From: Planococcus citri
Taxonomy: Eukaryota > Arthropoda > Insecta > Hemiptera > Pseudococcidae
NCBI RefSeq assembly: GCF_950023065.1
Contig: NC_088679.1
Coordinates: 78,492,001-78,556,000, forward strand
Length of the DNA: 64,000 nucleotides
Reading direction: 5' to 3'
The notes under the pieces were generated by a model. The model had not been told where the DNA came from and ran no database searches. It saw only the letters and a list, made by a program, of their open reading frames with translations. Each line of letters opens with the position of its first letter. The stretch's first letter is position 1. Shown here piece by piece: positions 11,752 through 22,528 of the stretch. Position numbers and translations under genes: made by a program.

Positions 11752-12486
11752 CCCTATTGACAAAAATTGTGCGTACAACATGCTGAAATGCATGCTTTTT
11801 TGCATATCACACGCATGTGTGAATTTGGACTTTTGTACAAAAAGTGCGGAAATTTTAACAGAAAAATTGCTCATAACTCACAGGCAATACTATCTACCGA
11901 TTAATTGTGAATTTTAAGACATTCCAATAGATAATTTTTTCAAAAAAATGAAAAAAATAATTGAAAAATTTCCACCGTGTGCGGGGAGGTGACACCTCAA
12001 AGCTTATTACTTAGATTAGAGGTTATCGTTACCTTAATGCCAAATCCGAGTATGTCCATACAAAAAAGCACGATTTTACGGATCACTGATAAGGTTCGGA
12101 TATGCTCGGAAGGGTTCGTTGAGTTCTGATTGAACATCGGTCAGCTTCGTGCATCTTCGGTGGTGCATTTTAACTGTACTCAGATGCAAATTTTTCAATT
12201 CAGGGCTTCCCAGAGTCTTATCAGAGACGCAAAACGACGATTTTTTTTTTGGATGGACATACTCGGATTTGGCATTAAGGTAACGTTATTTTTGCATAAA
12301 TGCCATCAATTTTTGGACTTGGAAAAATTGTTACTCACTGGTGCATTTTAGAAAATACTTGGTTGCTAGATTACTTCTGTTTAGCATGCAAAAATGCACA
12401 TTTTTAACGCGATAATGCACGCTTTTTCACCAGTCCAAAATCACGCATTGTTACGCATGCTTTTAAGCATAATTTTGTCGATAGGG
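11752..12486. mobile_element. Non-autonomous DNA transposon, 735 bp, with nested element
   Basis: The ends are inverted repeats: CCCTATTGACAAAA at 11752 on the left and, on the complement of the right end, CCCTATCGACAAAA ending at 12486. The match continues imperfectly inward through GCATGC-containing sequence on both sides. No clear target duplication is visible. The interior is non-coding and is interrupted by a second element at 12024-12288. Confidence 0.6.
12024..12288. mobile_element. MITE with long inverted ends and TA duplication, nested
   Basis: Arms at about 12026-12060 and 12252-12286 are near-perfect inverted repeats of roughly 35 bp that include GTTACCTTAATGCC and CCGAGTATGTCCAT. 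TA sits at both outer borders (12024-12025 and 12287-12288), as expected for the Tc1/mariner superfamily. It lies wholly inside the 11752-12486 element, so it inserted later. The short open frame across it (12130-12351) is not family-like. Confidence 0.7.
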
Positions 12487-12773
12487 TTAATTGTGTTAGT
12501 GTTGACACTTACTATACAAAAATAATCAGCCAGATTGACTTAATGTTTGCATAACTTATCACAATTTGAAGAAAATATGTGGTTGTGATCTATATATTTT
12601 TTTTCGATGTATGTAAGGTGTTGGAGCCCTGATAGGATTAATGAAGTGGAATTTTTTTTCAATGGATCACTTGAAACACATACCTACTTATTTATACCTA
12701 TTTCATCGCCACAGATGTCAGTTATGAGTATATTTTATGACAGTGCTGCCAGCTATTCAAAAAAGGCCCAAGT

Positions 12774-13310
12774 TGCCCAAATTGTACCACATGAGGTTTC
12801 CTAAATCATACCATTACATTTTGCATTACATGCAACGAGTTCCCTAAATTGTACCAGGTAAAAACTACATGAAAACTGAATAAGAAACATTAAGACAAAC
12901 TTGTAGTATTTTTTTCATTTTACAAATCAAAATTTGTGTTATAATGGATATAAATGAAAACCTTACACTTTTTCTTGAATTTTTTTACCTCATTTCATCT
13001 ACTTCCTTCAAAATACAACTAAAATGACTGGGTATAGTACAACTTGGGGAACTGGTGGTACGATTCAGGAGACTAGTTTCCCAAACCGTACCATTATTTG
13101 AAGACCTCTGCAGAAACTGAAATATCTCCACTTGTTGGAGATTGAAGAATACATAACTCAATTGATACGTCATTTGATAGACAAGGTTTCAAGTTACAAT
13201 TTAAAAAAAATTAGTCAAAAAAAATGAAAATTGGGCTCTGTAGGTCCTAAAAACCAAAACAATAGCCAGGATTTTTTTTTACAAAAATTTGGCTAAAAAG
13301 GTACGATTTA
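12774..13310. repeat. Recurrent CCYAAAYYGTACCA motif cluster
   Basis: Variants of the 14-base word occur at 12776, 12800, 12842 and 13080 on the plus strand. Shorter inverted matches (GGTACGATTCAGG and GGTACGATTTAGG) occur near 13056 and 13301. Spacing is irregular (24 to 240 bp), so this is not a simple tandem repeat. It could be an old fold-back repeat or a cluster of protein-binding sites. Confidence 0.45.
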
Positions 13311-13459
13311 GGCAACCTTACCCTATGAGATACACCAACGAGATAATTATTGCGGTGAATCTTTTTGATGATTAACTGAGTTAGGTAATCCTTTTCGAGT
13401 AAAAGGATCGGATATTTTTCATCATATTCGAGATTTGAATTAGTCAACTGACCTGAACA

Positions 13460-13841
13460 CAGCGGTGGCAGCCTAGATTTTGCCTGGGTGTAGCGAAACT
13501 GAGGTTGATTGAAAGAAAAAAGTGTCGATTTTTTCTGGGTGTAGCGAAAATTTTTGAGGTTCCTAAACTGATTGAAAAATAACAAAAAAGAGAGATTTTT
13601 CACTGTTTATTGTCTTTTACCACAAAAATTGTGTCTGTGTAGATAGCCAACTAGCGAAAAACGAACAAAACTGATAGTTATTGCAAAGAACTTGAGTTAT
13701 AACAATGTAAAATTAGAGAATAATTTTTTTCTGGGAATAGCGAATTTTTTCTGGGTGTAGCAAACTGTTTTTCTGGGTGTAGCGAACTGCTTCTGGGTGT
13801 AGCAGCTCGCTACACCCGCTATACAAAGGCTGCCACCGCTG
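13460..13841. mobile_element. hAT-like MITE with perfect 8-bp target duplication
   Basis: Exact 15-bp terminal inverted repeats, CAGCGGTGGCAGCCT at 13460-13474 and its complement at 13827-13841. They are flanked by a perfect 8-bp direct repeat CCTGAACA (13452-13459 and 13842-13849). CAG termini and 8-bp duplications are hallmarks of hAT elements. The 382-bp interior has no frame but carries several copies of TTCTGGGTGTAGCGAA or a near variant, clustered toward the right end, with one inverted partner (GCTACACCCGC) next to it. Confidence 0.9.
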
Positions 13842-14910
13842 CCTGAACATCTCAAAATCTCATTTTCATTCAAGATAAGATTGAACTGACATTGAATTTT
13901 ATGTTCGATTGAATGAATAACTTTTCATGAAAAGGTAATTTTAGACTTCTGAATGACTTAATTTCCACTTCTTGACAACCTTTTTCAAAAATTATTACGT
14001 ACTTGAGTTGGTTTAAAATTTAATTTTAATGTGTGTTTTTTACAGAATTCTCTGCACTGATCACTGAAAAAATGATGAAAAAAATTTCATCACGTCAGAA
14101 TATTTCAATTTTACTGAAATTCTACCAACTTTTGATAATTTTCAAGTGATTCCTATGAAGGTTTTAGGGTTTTCAACATGCTTTACATTACATGTGATTT
14201 CTTCGCGATCTCATTGTCATTTCATTTCATATTTGAACCAGTTTTTCATAATTTTCATTTTTCTCCAACTTTTTTTCATAACTAAGCATTTTTGCCGAAA
14301 TTTGCTCAATTTTTACAACGTTTCATCAATTTTTAGCCAATTCAAATTTTTATGGCATTTAAACAGATTTTGAAGAAATTTTCGCAAAATTTTTGTGCTG
14401 ATTTTTCCCCACTAATTTGCGGTAACTTTTCAGTAGGTAATGGTGAAATTATAATTGGGGGGAGGGGGGGTTGTTCCAGACAAGACACAGCAATTTGTAA
14501 AAATTTCAAAAATTTCCTTTCTTACAAAAAATTTTGAATTTTTCCCTTAGCTTAAAATGGTAAAGATGCCCATCTGGAAAGGAGGCAAAATGTGAATAAC
14601 TCACATTAATCATTATAAATATAATCCCTTCTTTCCTCCCCCCACCACATTTATTTGCCGGCAATGTTCAATTTTGAATTTTCAAAGATTCACCACAAAT
14701 CGAAAAATCAGCACGAGCAGCTGAGTTTTTGATTATGGGTGTTTCACACCATACTCATTTCAAATGTTGCGGCCTCCTTTGAATCGGAAACCGCTAATAA
14801 TACTCCGAAAAGTTCCATCAATTCAAAAATCATCAACAGAAAAAAAAAGTCGACATTTCGATGGATACTCCAGAGTAGCTTGAAGAAAGTCACATTTCAG
14901 GGAGTTAATT
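13842..14910. other. AT-rich non-coding stretch
   Basis: No gene seen. T-rich text of the 1125 family's style runs from 14090 to 14420, and G- and C-rich short tracts occur near 14456-14470 and 14635. Confidence 0.5.
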
Positions 14911-14916
14911 TAGAAT

Positions 14917-15557
14917 CAGTCATTTCGAAAACCCCATAAATCACCATTTCAGGGGTTTTTATGTTTTTCACTGATTCTGATGGTGCTTTGCGAGCTCTAT
15001 CGGATAAAGTTTGAAGGTAGCTCAAAAGTGCATATTTCAGCGTTTGTCATTTCGAAAACCCCATAACTCCTGCATTTACAGGGTTTTTGAAATCATTTTT
15101 TTATAAGACAAACTAAGAACATTAATTTCATGAACATCAACGTAATTCAATTTTTCAATTTATGGCGTGAAATGGATAACATTTTTGTTGCTTCTTTATT
15201 ACATTAAATCAATTGAATTGTAGATTGCAGGTATAACTTCAATAAATGAATGAAAATCCATACTCAATCATTTTGGGTATTGTAGTTACTGGATTTTCTA
15301 GGATTACGTGTCACTTTTCAGGTTTTAAAAAAAAGTCATTTCGAAAACCCCATAACTCCACACATTTCACAATGGAATTGCTCGCAGCCTACAAAACTTC
15401 AAGTTCTGGTAAAGGTACAGAAATATTTGTAATCATAAGACCTATCGATTACTGCACAAGTTTACTGTTATACCATGAAAATAAAGCGCACAAACAGTTT
15501 TTTTCATTTCCTGAAAAATTTAAAAAAGTTCAGAATGGGGTTTTCGAAATGACTGAT
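14917..15557. repeat. Dispersed AAACCCCATAA repeat, three direct and one inverted
   Basis: The phrase GTCATTTCGAAAACCCCATA occurs at about 14919, 15046 and 15335, each preceded within 10-40 bases by TTTCAG or TTTTCAGG. It appears inverted at 15537-15555. A 120-codon frame (15246-15608) runs across two of the copies and shows no known domain, so I treat it as chance. Confidence 0.65.
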
Positions 15558-16960
15558 TCATTTAATGGTCACACAACCGAGCGTATGGATCAAAACATCA
15601 CTACTTGACCGTTCAACACCACCATTCAATACTTCAAGATGCTCTATTTTGGATCCTTAAGCACATCTAATCCACACCGAAGACTGAATAGTTGAAGCAT
15701 ACACACAATCGACACTTGAAACATAAAAATATGTGTACACAGATCTACGATGTGGATCAATGTACCTATGTATTTCCAAGGCTCATTCTCATCTTACATC
15801 ATTGCACATCGTACAATCCGCTCAATTATCACCGTATCAGCTCACCGGGCACACCTAACACGTCGAGTGGATGCTGCGGACCCGAGAGAGGGGTCAGAAA
15901 TCAGTCTCTAATAGAGGGTGCTTAATGAATACGCTTCAATGGAAAGCAATTAAACTCACTCTTTCATTCTTATACCATACGAATAGTAGATTCTTCGAAA
16001 AACGGTCAATTGGCTGTATTTGAAAATGGGAAGATTACTCGCAGCTGTATAGTACGTATAACGTACGATGACGGGGGTGGCTGTGTGGTGGTGATGATGA
16101 GGACGACGACACCACTCATGGTCCACCCGCGCATTTAGACCTAAGGCTACACAGTAGCTGGGCAATAGAGGGAATATGAGGCTGGCATAGGTGATGGAGT
16201 ACCGCCGCGATGTGTGGAGCTGGAGACGACCGACGACCGCGACCGGTCAGCAAAAACAGCTTGACCATTAACGCGGCTAACGTCTATTGTATCGAGGCAC
16301 ATGCAGAACGCGTTTTATCGTCGAAATTTACTCGTTTAATGCGTTCGAAAATCGCCCACGCTTTTGAAAAATTCGCATCAATATACCCTACTACCCTGGC
16401 TACCTACGGTCAACGGTGCTATATGTGTATTCTTATACTGTATGTATGTAGAAAAAGACGCGGCCGCGTTATTATTCCAATTCCGATTGCGATTATTATT
16501 ATTTAAGCCCATTATTATGGCTGGCTGAATAGGCCGTTTAATAAATATATCCGTTATAGTCGTCCAACTCCAAGAATCACCATCGGCACACGCGTTCGCA
16601 ATTGAAATGTTAATAATTTAGACAAGGCGACAACGCGTTGTATACTTTTGTTGTGTGTTGTGTTGTGTTCGTGTTGGCGTCATTGGTCATTCCTCTCGTG
16701 CTCCTTTACCTATACTAATGCTTACCCTTGCCCATCTTTCACACTGTCTATCCAGGGTACTCGGAGCTGAATCTCTTCTCGTCGCTGTCCTCATCCGTGT
16801 CCATTTGGTTTATTTAAGGCTCGTGCCACACCAAAAATATTCTACCAATTCAGCCCTTCTATTATTCAGAATCTTCGTACAAATACTTCGGGCTAATCAA
16901 CACCTTCGATGCCAGAAATTTTGCTATTAGAATTCAAATTAAGAACAATTTTTATAAATC
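15558..16960. other. Higher-complexity non-coding block
   Basis: Composition is more balanced than the surroundings, with few homopolymers between about 15830 and 16800 and several TAAT and ATTA words (16490-16620). A 98-codon plus-strand frame at 16210 has no recognised domain. Possible regulatory DNA, unproven. Confidence 0.35.
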
Positions 16961-19900
16961 TTTGTTCTCTGACTTGTATTTTATGGAATAAATGATCTTT
17001 TCTAGTTGCTATGTTCTGGCCAAAGAAAAACATGTACTTGAAAGAGTGAAAAATGCCCATAAATTATTCTTTGGGCTCTAAATTTTCGAAAAATTGCCCT
17101 AGTCACAAATTGAGTTTTTTGAAATTTGGGCGCGATTTCGAGTCTGCACATTCGAAAGATTCATATTAAGGGTCTCGATTTAGGTACAAAAAAAATTTCC
17201 TAAAAATGGTCGAAAGATGCATGCGATAGAACAGCTACAACTTTGAGAATCATCTTCTCTAGTCGCACGTCGAGCTTCCTGAGGTTTGTGTACGATTTCG
17301 AGGGTGCACATCAGAAAGGGTATTTTTTGGACCCAAAATTTTATAATTTTTATAACTCGAGTGAAATTTTTCAAAAAATTGACAAATTGATAACAAAAAT
17401 TGGCATTTTTTTATGCTTTTAAAGCGTTAATTACCTACACGAAATTGTTCAAAAAAAATTCAAAAAATGTCTGACTACAAAAAAATTAAATTTTATCATT
17501 TTTACAACTTGGGTGAAATTTTTTTCAAAATGAAAAATTGTCAATTTTCATGATTTTGACTGAATCAGAATTCAAAAAAATTGTGAAATACGTAATCTCG
17601 TTCCAAATTAAAATTTCTAAAAAACTGCTATTCTAATTCGGATTCAAAAATAATTTAACGCAAAATAGACTTACATAAAAATATTGTGCGTTTTTACGTC
17701 TCGAAATACGAATTTTCAAAAGCTTTTGTCCTCGGTTTGTTCAGGCCTGTTTAATTTTCAGTTTCAAAACCAAAATTTCTAAAAAAAAAAAAATTATTCA
17801 AATTCTAAAATTTTGAAGCCCAAAAATTAGTAGACTGCAAAAAAAACACACTTGTAAAATTTTAGTGGGTGAACCTGAAAATTTTCGTAACAAGAGTTGG
17901 CATTTTAAACGATTTTATCCCCCTTCCCCTCCCCTCCACTGCCTCCTGAGAAACCATTTCGGTTCGTCCCTGGTCACAAGCATAGTTTCAGACAATTCCA
18001 AAAGTTGTAGCAGTCCAATTGTATTTTGTCGGAAATTTTTGAGCAATTTTTTCAAAATTTTGAGCCCAAATAAAAATTTATTTTTGGCAGAATTGGCCAA
18101 AAAGTCGAAATTTCGAGACCTTTGGACCGATAGTTTTGCAACTGAGAAGCTATACACATTTTGAAGTAAACTACCCTAAGGATCTTCTTGCTTTTTAGGA
18201 ATAATTATGCGTACTCGTAAGGTTCTTTTGTAAATAAGCGTATCAGTTGAGAATCGTTTCTTTGCCAAATTCTCGAAATTTATCGCCATCGTTCGCGAAA
18301 AACGATTCCGAACATTGTAATTTATCCAGAAATCTACACAAAGCATCTTTTAATCGTTAAAAATTTTTTATTACGACCACCTATAACGAGATGTGCGATG
18401 CCTAAAATAATACACTCGTCGTAATTACTTCGATGACCGCATCATTTCTCGCGTCTTGTATGCCTCCTCCTTTGTCGTGGCTGGATTTGGTTTTTCTTTT
18501 GTTTTGGTTTATTATACTTAAATTTTATGGACTCGATTAGCAGTGTGTGTTTGAAATGTCCATACCTAATTATTAAGTACCAGTTTTCAATCGCTCGGTA
18601 TTCGATATAGCCTATAAACTTATTACACTGTACAGTGTACAATATAATATACCTCACCTACCTACCCAGTATACCCGGCAAAAGAAACCAATAAAACAAA
18701 AATTAATTATCGAAAAAAGCCAAATAAACTTGACAACTCGCCTACTCGTCGATACGTACGATTGATTTTTTTCCTCATTCGTGTGTGTGTGTTTTTTTCC
18801 CCTTAGTTTTTATTTATTTTAATGTTACTAAGTATGTCGTAAATTTAAGAAAACCAACATTATATATATAAAATAATAATAATAATGATAAAATAAAAAC
18901 AAAGAAAGAGATAGAAAATCAAACGGAATAAATTTGACGCGAAACCGGAATAAATGATATACGTTTCTTATACAGATACAGGTCTATAAAGTTACTTACT
19001 CACTAAAAATTATACATATACGTCGTCGGTGTCTCAGTCTATATAATACGTGTGAGAGTGTGTGTCTACTGTCTTGTCTATGTATGTGTTTAGTTTCTTT
19101 CCTTTTTTTTTTTTTTTGGTATTCGTATATATTAAAATAGATGCTTTTCGAATAATCATTCGACCACCTTGAAAATACGTATTGATTTTCTTTACATTTT
19201 TCCGATATACTTATGTATATTATGAAAGAAATACTTGTATCTATTTTATATTTTGTAAATGGTGGCATTTTTATATTTCTGCATTAATTTTTTGAATAAT
19301 TTGTATATTAATGGCGGAAGCGAAGACGATGGTTTGCTTCTGTTTCAGACATTTTTTCAGAATTCAGATATATATTTTTTATTCGAGAAGTTTTAAGGTT
19401 TCCGAGAGTGTTGTTGTAAATTATCGTGTTCCCAATAATAATGTGAATTGGTTAGAAATGCAATGTAACGGAGATGGTGAAGAGGAGGGGGAGTGAGTAA
19501 AAATATGGAAAACTTGCCTCTTTGGTGGATTCAAATAATACGACAGCTGTTTATGGGTGGGGGGGGGGGGTAAAAAATTACAAAATTTTGAGATACCACG
19601 AGGCCAATGTGATGAAACGCCTAAAATTATAAACTACCAAAAACTAGAGAAAAAAAACAATTGTACGTAAGTATATAAACTCTCATCACCCTAACAAGAC
19701 GAAAATAGTACCTACAAAAAATTCCTAGCAAAAGAATGTAAAAAAAAAAAAAATCACTTTGGTAGGTAACAATGATAAAAAGAGTAAGAAAAAGGAATGC
19801 TAAGATGGGGAAAAAACACAGCAAGAGCGTCGCGTCGCACAAATAATATATATTTTTAGGGGCGAGATTCTCGAATTCGAGAAACAGCAGCATCACACAG

Positions 19901-20812
19901 TTTATACTTCACCGCGTATTTAGATTTGTTAGGTTAGGCCTATTAGAGAGAAACGTATAAGAAAAGAGGTAGCTGGTAGCTCTAGCTACCTACGCTGCAG
20001 TGTCATGTACTCCGACATGCTTTCGTTTATGGGTACTTTTTCCCCAAAAAAGATAAAAATTCAAAACGTAAACGCGCAGCAACTGTCAAATATCATACTT
20101 ACTAGATTTACAACGAGCTGGTACGTACGAGTATACTAACGTAAGCAAATATATGACACGAGCAACGAATATAATGAGAGGCAAATGTAAATAAAACGTC
20201 TCGCAGATGCTTTTAATAACAACAACAGATCGCATTCGTTTTCCGCCGTCGTCGACAGTGTATAGTGAGTTTGCCTCTTCTCTTTCTCTTCGCATCCTTT
20301 ATGTACCTAACTACCTACACTTCAAATTTGTATTTTATATTTTTCTTCCGTCTTTCTCGAAAAATACCAACTCGCTTGTTTAAATTTCTATTCTCATTTT
20401 TAACTAGATTCTCATCTTTCTTCGCGTAATCGTCATCATTATCATTATTTTAGTGTTACTATCGTGATTCTCGTGATAACTGCAGCAAACTTCAATATCA
20501 ACAAATCAGCATCCGCTAATCAAATACACAATTTTTATGTAGAAGGGGGAAAGAGATCAAATCTGTTCTTTGTACGATTTATAATCATTTCATAGAAATT
20601 CACTGCACATGTAACATATTGTGTGTGTGAAGAGAAAAAATCAACAAAAGTGAGAGAAGATCACGGAAACATTCTGAGAACAAATATTTTCAAAGGGATT
20701 GCCGCTTGACCTACATTGCAACCTGAAGTAGTTCTGAATGAACAAACAAATCCGTTTCTTTCAAGTCTCATAGTAGAATGGCCTTGACTCGTTTCCCAGA
20801 ATAACCGGTTTC
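16961..20812. other. AT-rich non-coding stretch
   Basis: No gene recognised. 17000-17860 is A/T-rich degenerate text. 18200-20700 is mixed, with CA/TG-rich and TA-rich simple sequence, a 12-G run at 19559-19570 and GTTAGGTTAGG near 19928. Short frames here are not family-like. Confidence 0.5.
17688..17751 (-). repeat. Dispersed copy of the 2831-type unit
   Basis: On the minus strand this reads GCCTG, then a decayed CCGAG anchor, GGACAAAAGCTTTTGAAAAT and TTTCGAGACGTAAAAACG, matching the order of segments in the 2831-3380 array. Confidence 0.7.
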
Positions 20813-21057
20813 ACATGTTTTGAAAAGAGTAAAAACCTGTTTCACTGGTTTAGAAACAGGTTTTAACCCGGTTTACTGGTTTCAAAGCAAGTGAAACGAG
20901 TAACAAAAACTGGTTTCCGTCAAGGTCAAACGTGTTTTGAAAAAAGTAAAAACCTGTTTCACTGATTTAGAAACCAGTGAAAACCCGGTTTACTGGTTTC
21001 AAAGCAAATGAAACGAGTAACAAAAACAGGTTTCCATCAAGGTCAACCAGTTTAAAA
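20813..21057 (+). repeat. Tandem duplication, 117-bp unit
   Basis: Two copies, at 20813 and 20930, offset by exactly 117 bases at matching anchors (for example GTAAAAACCTGTTTCACT at 20830 and 20947). Each copy is built of GGTTT, GAAACNGG and AACCGG words, giving internal hairpin potential. It ends just before the pogo-like element. Confidence 0.8.
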
Positions 21058-21077
21058 ACAAGTAATAAATGTAGGTA

Positions 21078-22526
21078 CAGTAGTCCCCGCTTAATGGAAT
21101 TGGTTTGGGCCGAGGTACTTTTAATTCTATTAACCGGATATTCTAATAAGCGGTCCAATAAAAGAACGCTGAACAAATTTTGAAATCTGTATCCTATATC
21201 TTTGCTTATATTATAACCTTGTATGTACTATGGAAATCCTATTTGTACATATTTGGGCTTTCCCCTGGTCATAAATAAGCTTAGACTTCCTTCAGCATAA
21301 TTTCCATCTTTTCACAAACAAATTTCCAATTTCTTTCTACTCCTACTTATTTATTAGAACTGAGTTGGGACTGGGTATGTTTCATTCTATAAAATAAACC
21401 ATAGAAAGCTGAAGCAAATACCATCAACTAACAATACTGGTAACTCCATTTAAAATACATTGAGCGTTTTTGTCGCAGCAGAAGCGCGATCTGAACAGCC
21501 TGGACAGAAACTAACGCTTATCAAAAATGCTCTGATTGGTTGGTTCATACATAGACTTTTATTAACCTAGACCGCTAATCATACGCGAAAAAAAACAATT
21601 GGTTATGTTGTGTCGCCAACTCTGTGTAATAAACAAATGCAACTGTGCATGAGTCAACAACTGATGATGTGAGTGTGTGTGTGTATATTGCTGTTAGTAG
21701 TTGAGTTGAGTTTACGGTAAAACCGGGGTAAACTCAACTCAACTACTAACAGCAATATACACACACACTCACATCATCAGTTGTTGACTCATGCGCAGTT
21801 GCGTTTGTTTATTACACAGAGTTGGTGACATAACCAATTGTTTTTTTTCGCATATGATTAGCGGTCTAAGTTAATAAAATTCGATGGGTTCATAACTGGT
21901 TTGAATCTCACATGTTTGCAAGATTCAAATCAGCAAATCAGATGCTTGTGTAAAATTTACTTACTTGCCAGGCCGATAGGAGGATAAAACACCATTTTTT
22001 GATGGAGTTGCAGAGTATTGTTAGTTGATAGTATTTGGCTGAAGGATAAAAACACACAAAATTCCTAATTCTGTTGAAATTTCATCACTTTTTGATATTT
22101 ATAGGAGTCGATTTCAGTACATTTTTGGTTGTTGAATTAGATACATTTAGTCTTTTAACATGTTTTGAAGAATTTTTAGGGCAATTTTTATAAAATTTTA
22201 CAAAAATTTCATCATTTTTTTTGTAAATTTTCACTCGTTACAAAATAATCTTCATTTTGTGTTTTTATGCCATCTTAACATGTTTAAAACATGTCTTTTT
22301 TATCCACGGCACTTTTTGTTGAATTTTGTCAAATTTTCGTGATTTTCTCCAACTTTTGAAGATTAATCAATTCTATTAACCGAACTCAATGCTCTTTTTC
22401 ACTACAATAAGCTATAAAATTTACATGTATGAAGATGCCAGCGTTCTGTCCCAACCCATTCCAATTCCATTATCCAAATTATTCTATTAACTGCAACTAC
22501 ATTAACCAAGGAGGCAAGGACTACTG
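21078..22526. mobile_element. Pogo/Tigger-like non-autonomous transposon, TA duplication
   Basis: The left end starts CAGTAGTCCCCGCTTAATGG. The complement of the right end starts CAGTAGTCCTTG. TA flanks both (21076-21077 and 22527-22528). Subterminal modules AATGGAATTGG and AGAACGCTG are shared by both ends in inverted orientation. CAGTAGTCC-type ends with a TA duplication resemble pogo/Tigger elements (family recollection, not a database result). Further inward, segments around CATCAACTAACAATAC (about 21422-21437) and its complement (22014-22031) also pair. There is no transposase frame. A fold-back element has inserted in the middle. Confidence 0.75.
21550..21886. mobile_element. Fold-back MITE with 8-bp target duplication, nested
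   Basis: A long palindrome: arms 21557-21715 and 21728-21879 are nearly perfect complements of 150-160 bp around a 12-base loop that can itself form a short CGGT/ACCG stem. The inverted match continues in part to the outermost seven bases (CATAGAC versus CATCGAA on the complement). GGTTCATA lies directly outside each end (21542-21549 and 21887-21894), which reads as an 8-bp target duplication. Each arm holds a (GT)n/(AC)n tract. Arm divergence is small, so insertion was fairly recent. Transcription would give a long double-stranded hairpin RNA. Confidence 0.85.
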
Positions 22527-22528
22527 TA

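Noticed and set aside
15246..15608. 120-codon open frame on the plus strand
   Set aside because: It runs through two copies of a non-coding dispersed repeat and has no recognisable domain.
18651..18664. CTCACCTACC as another minus-strand recursive splice site
   Set aside because: The sequence upstream on the minus strand is GGTAGGT-type, not a pyrimidine tract.
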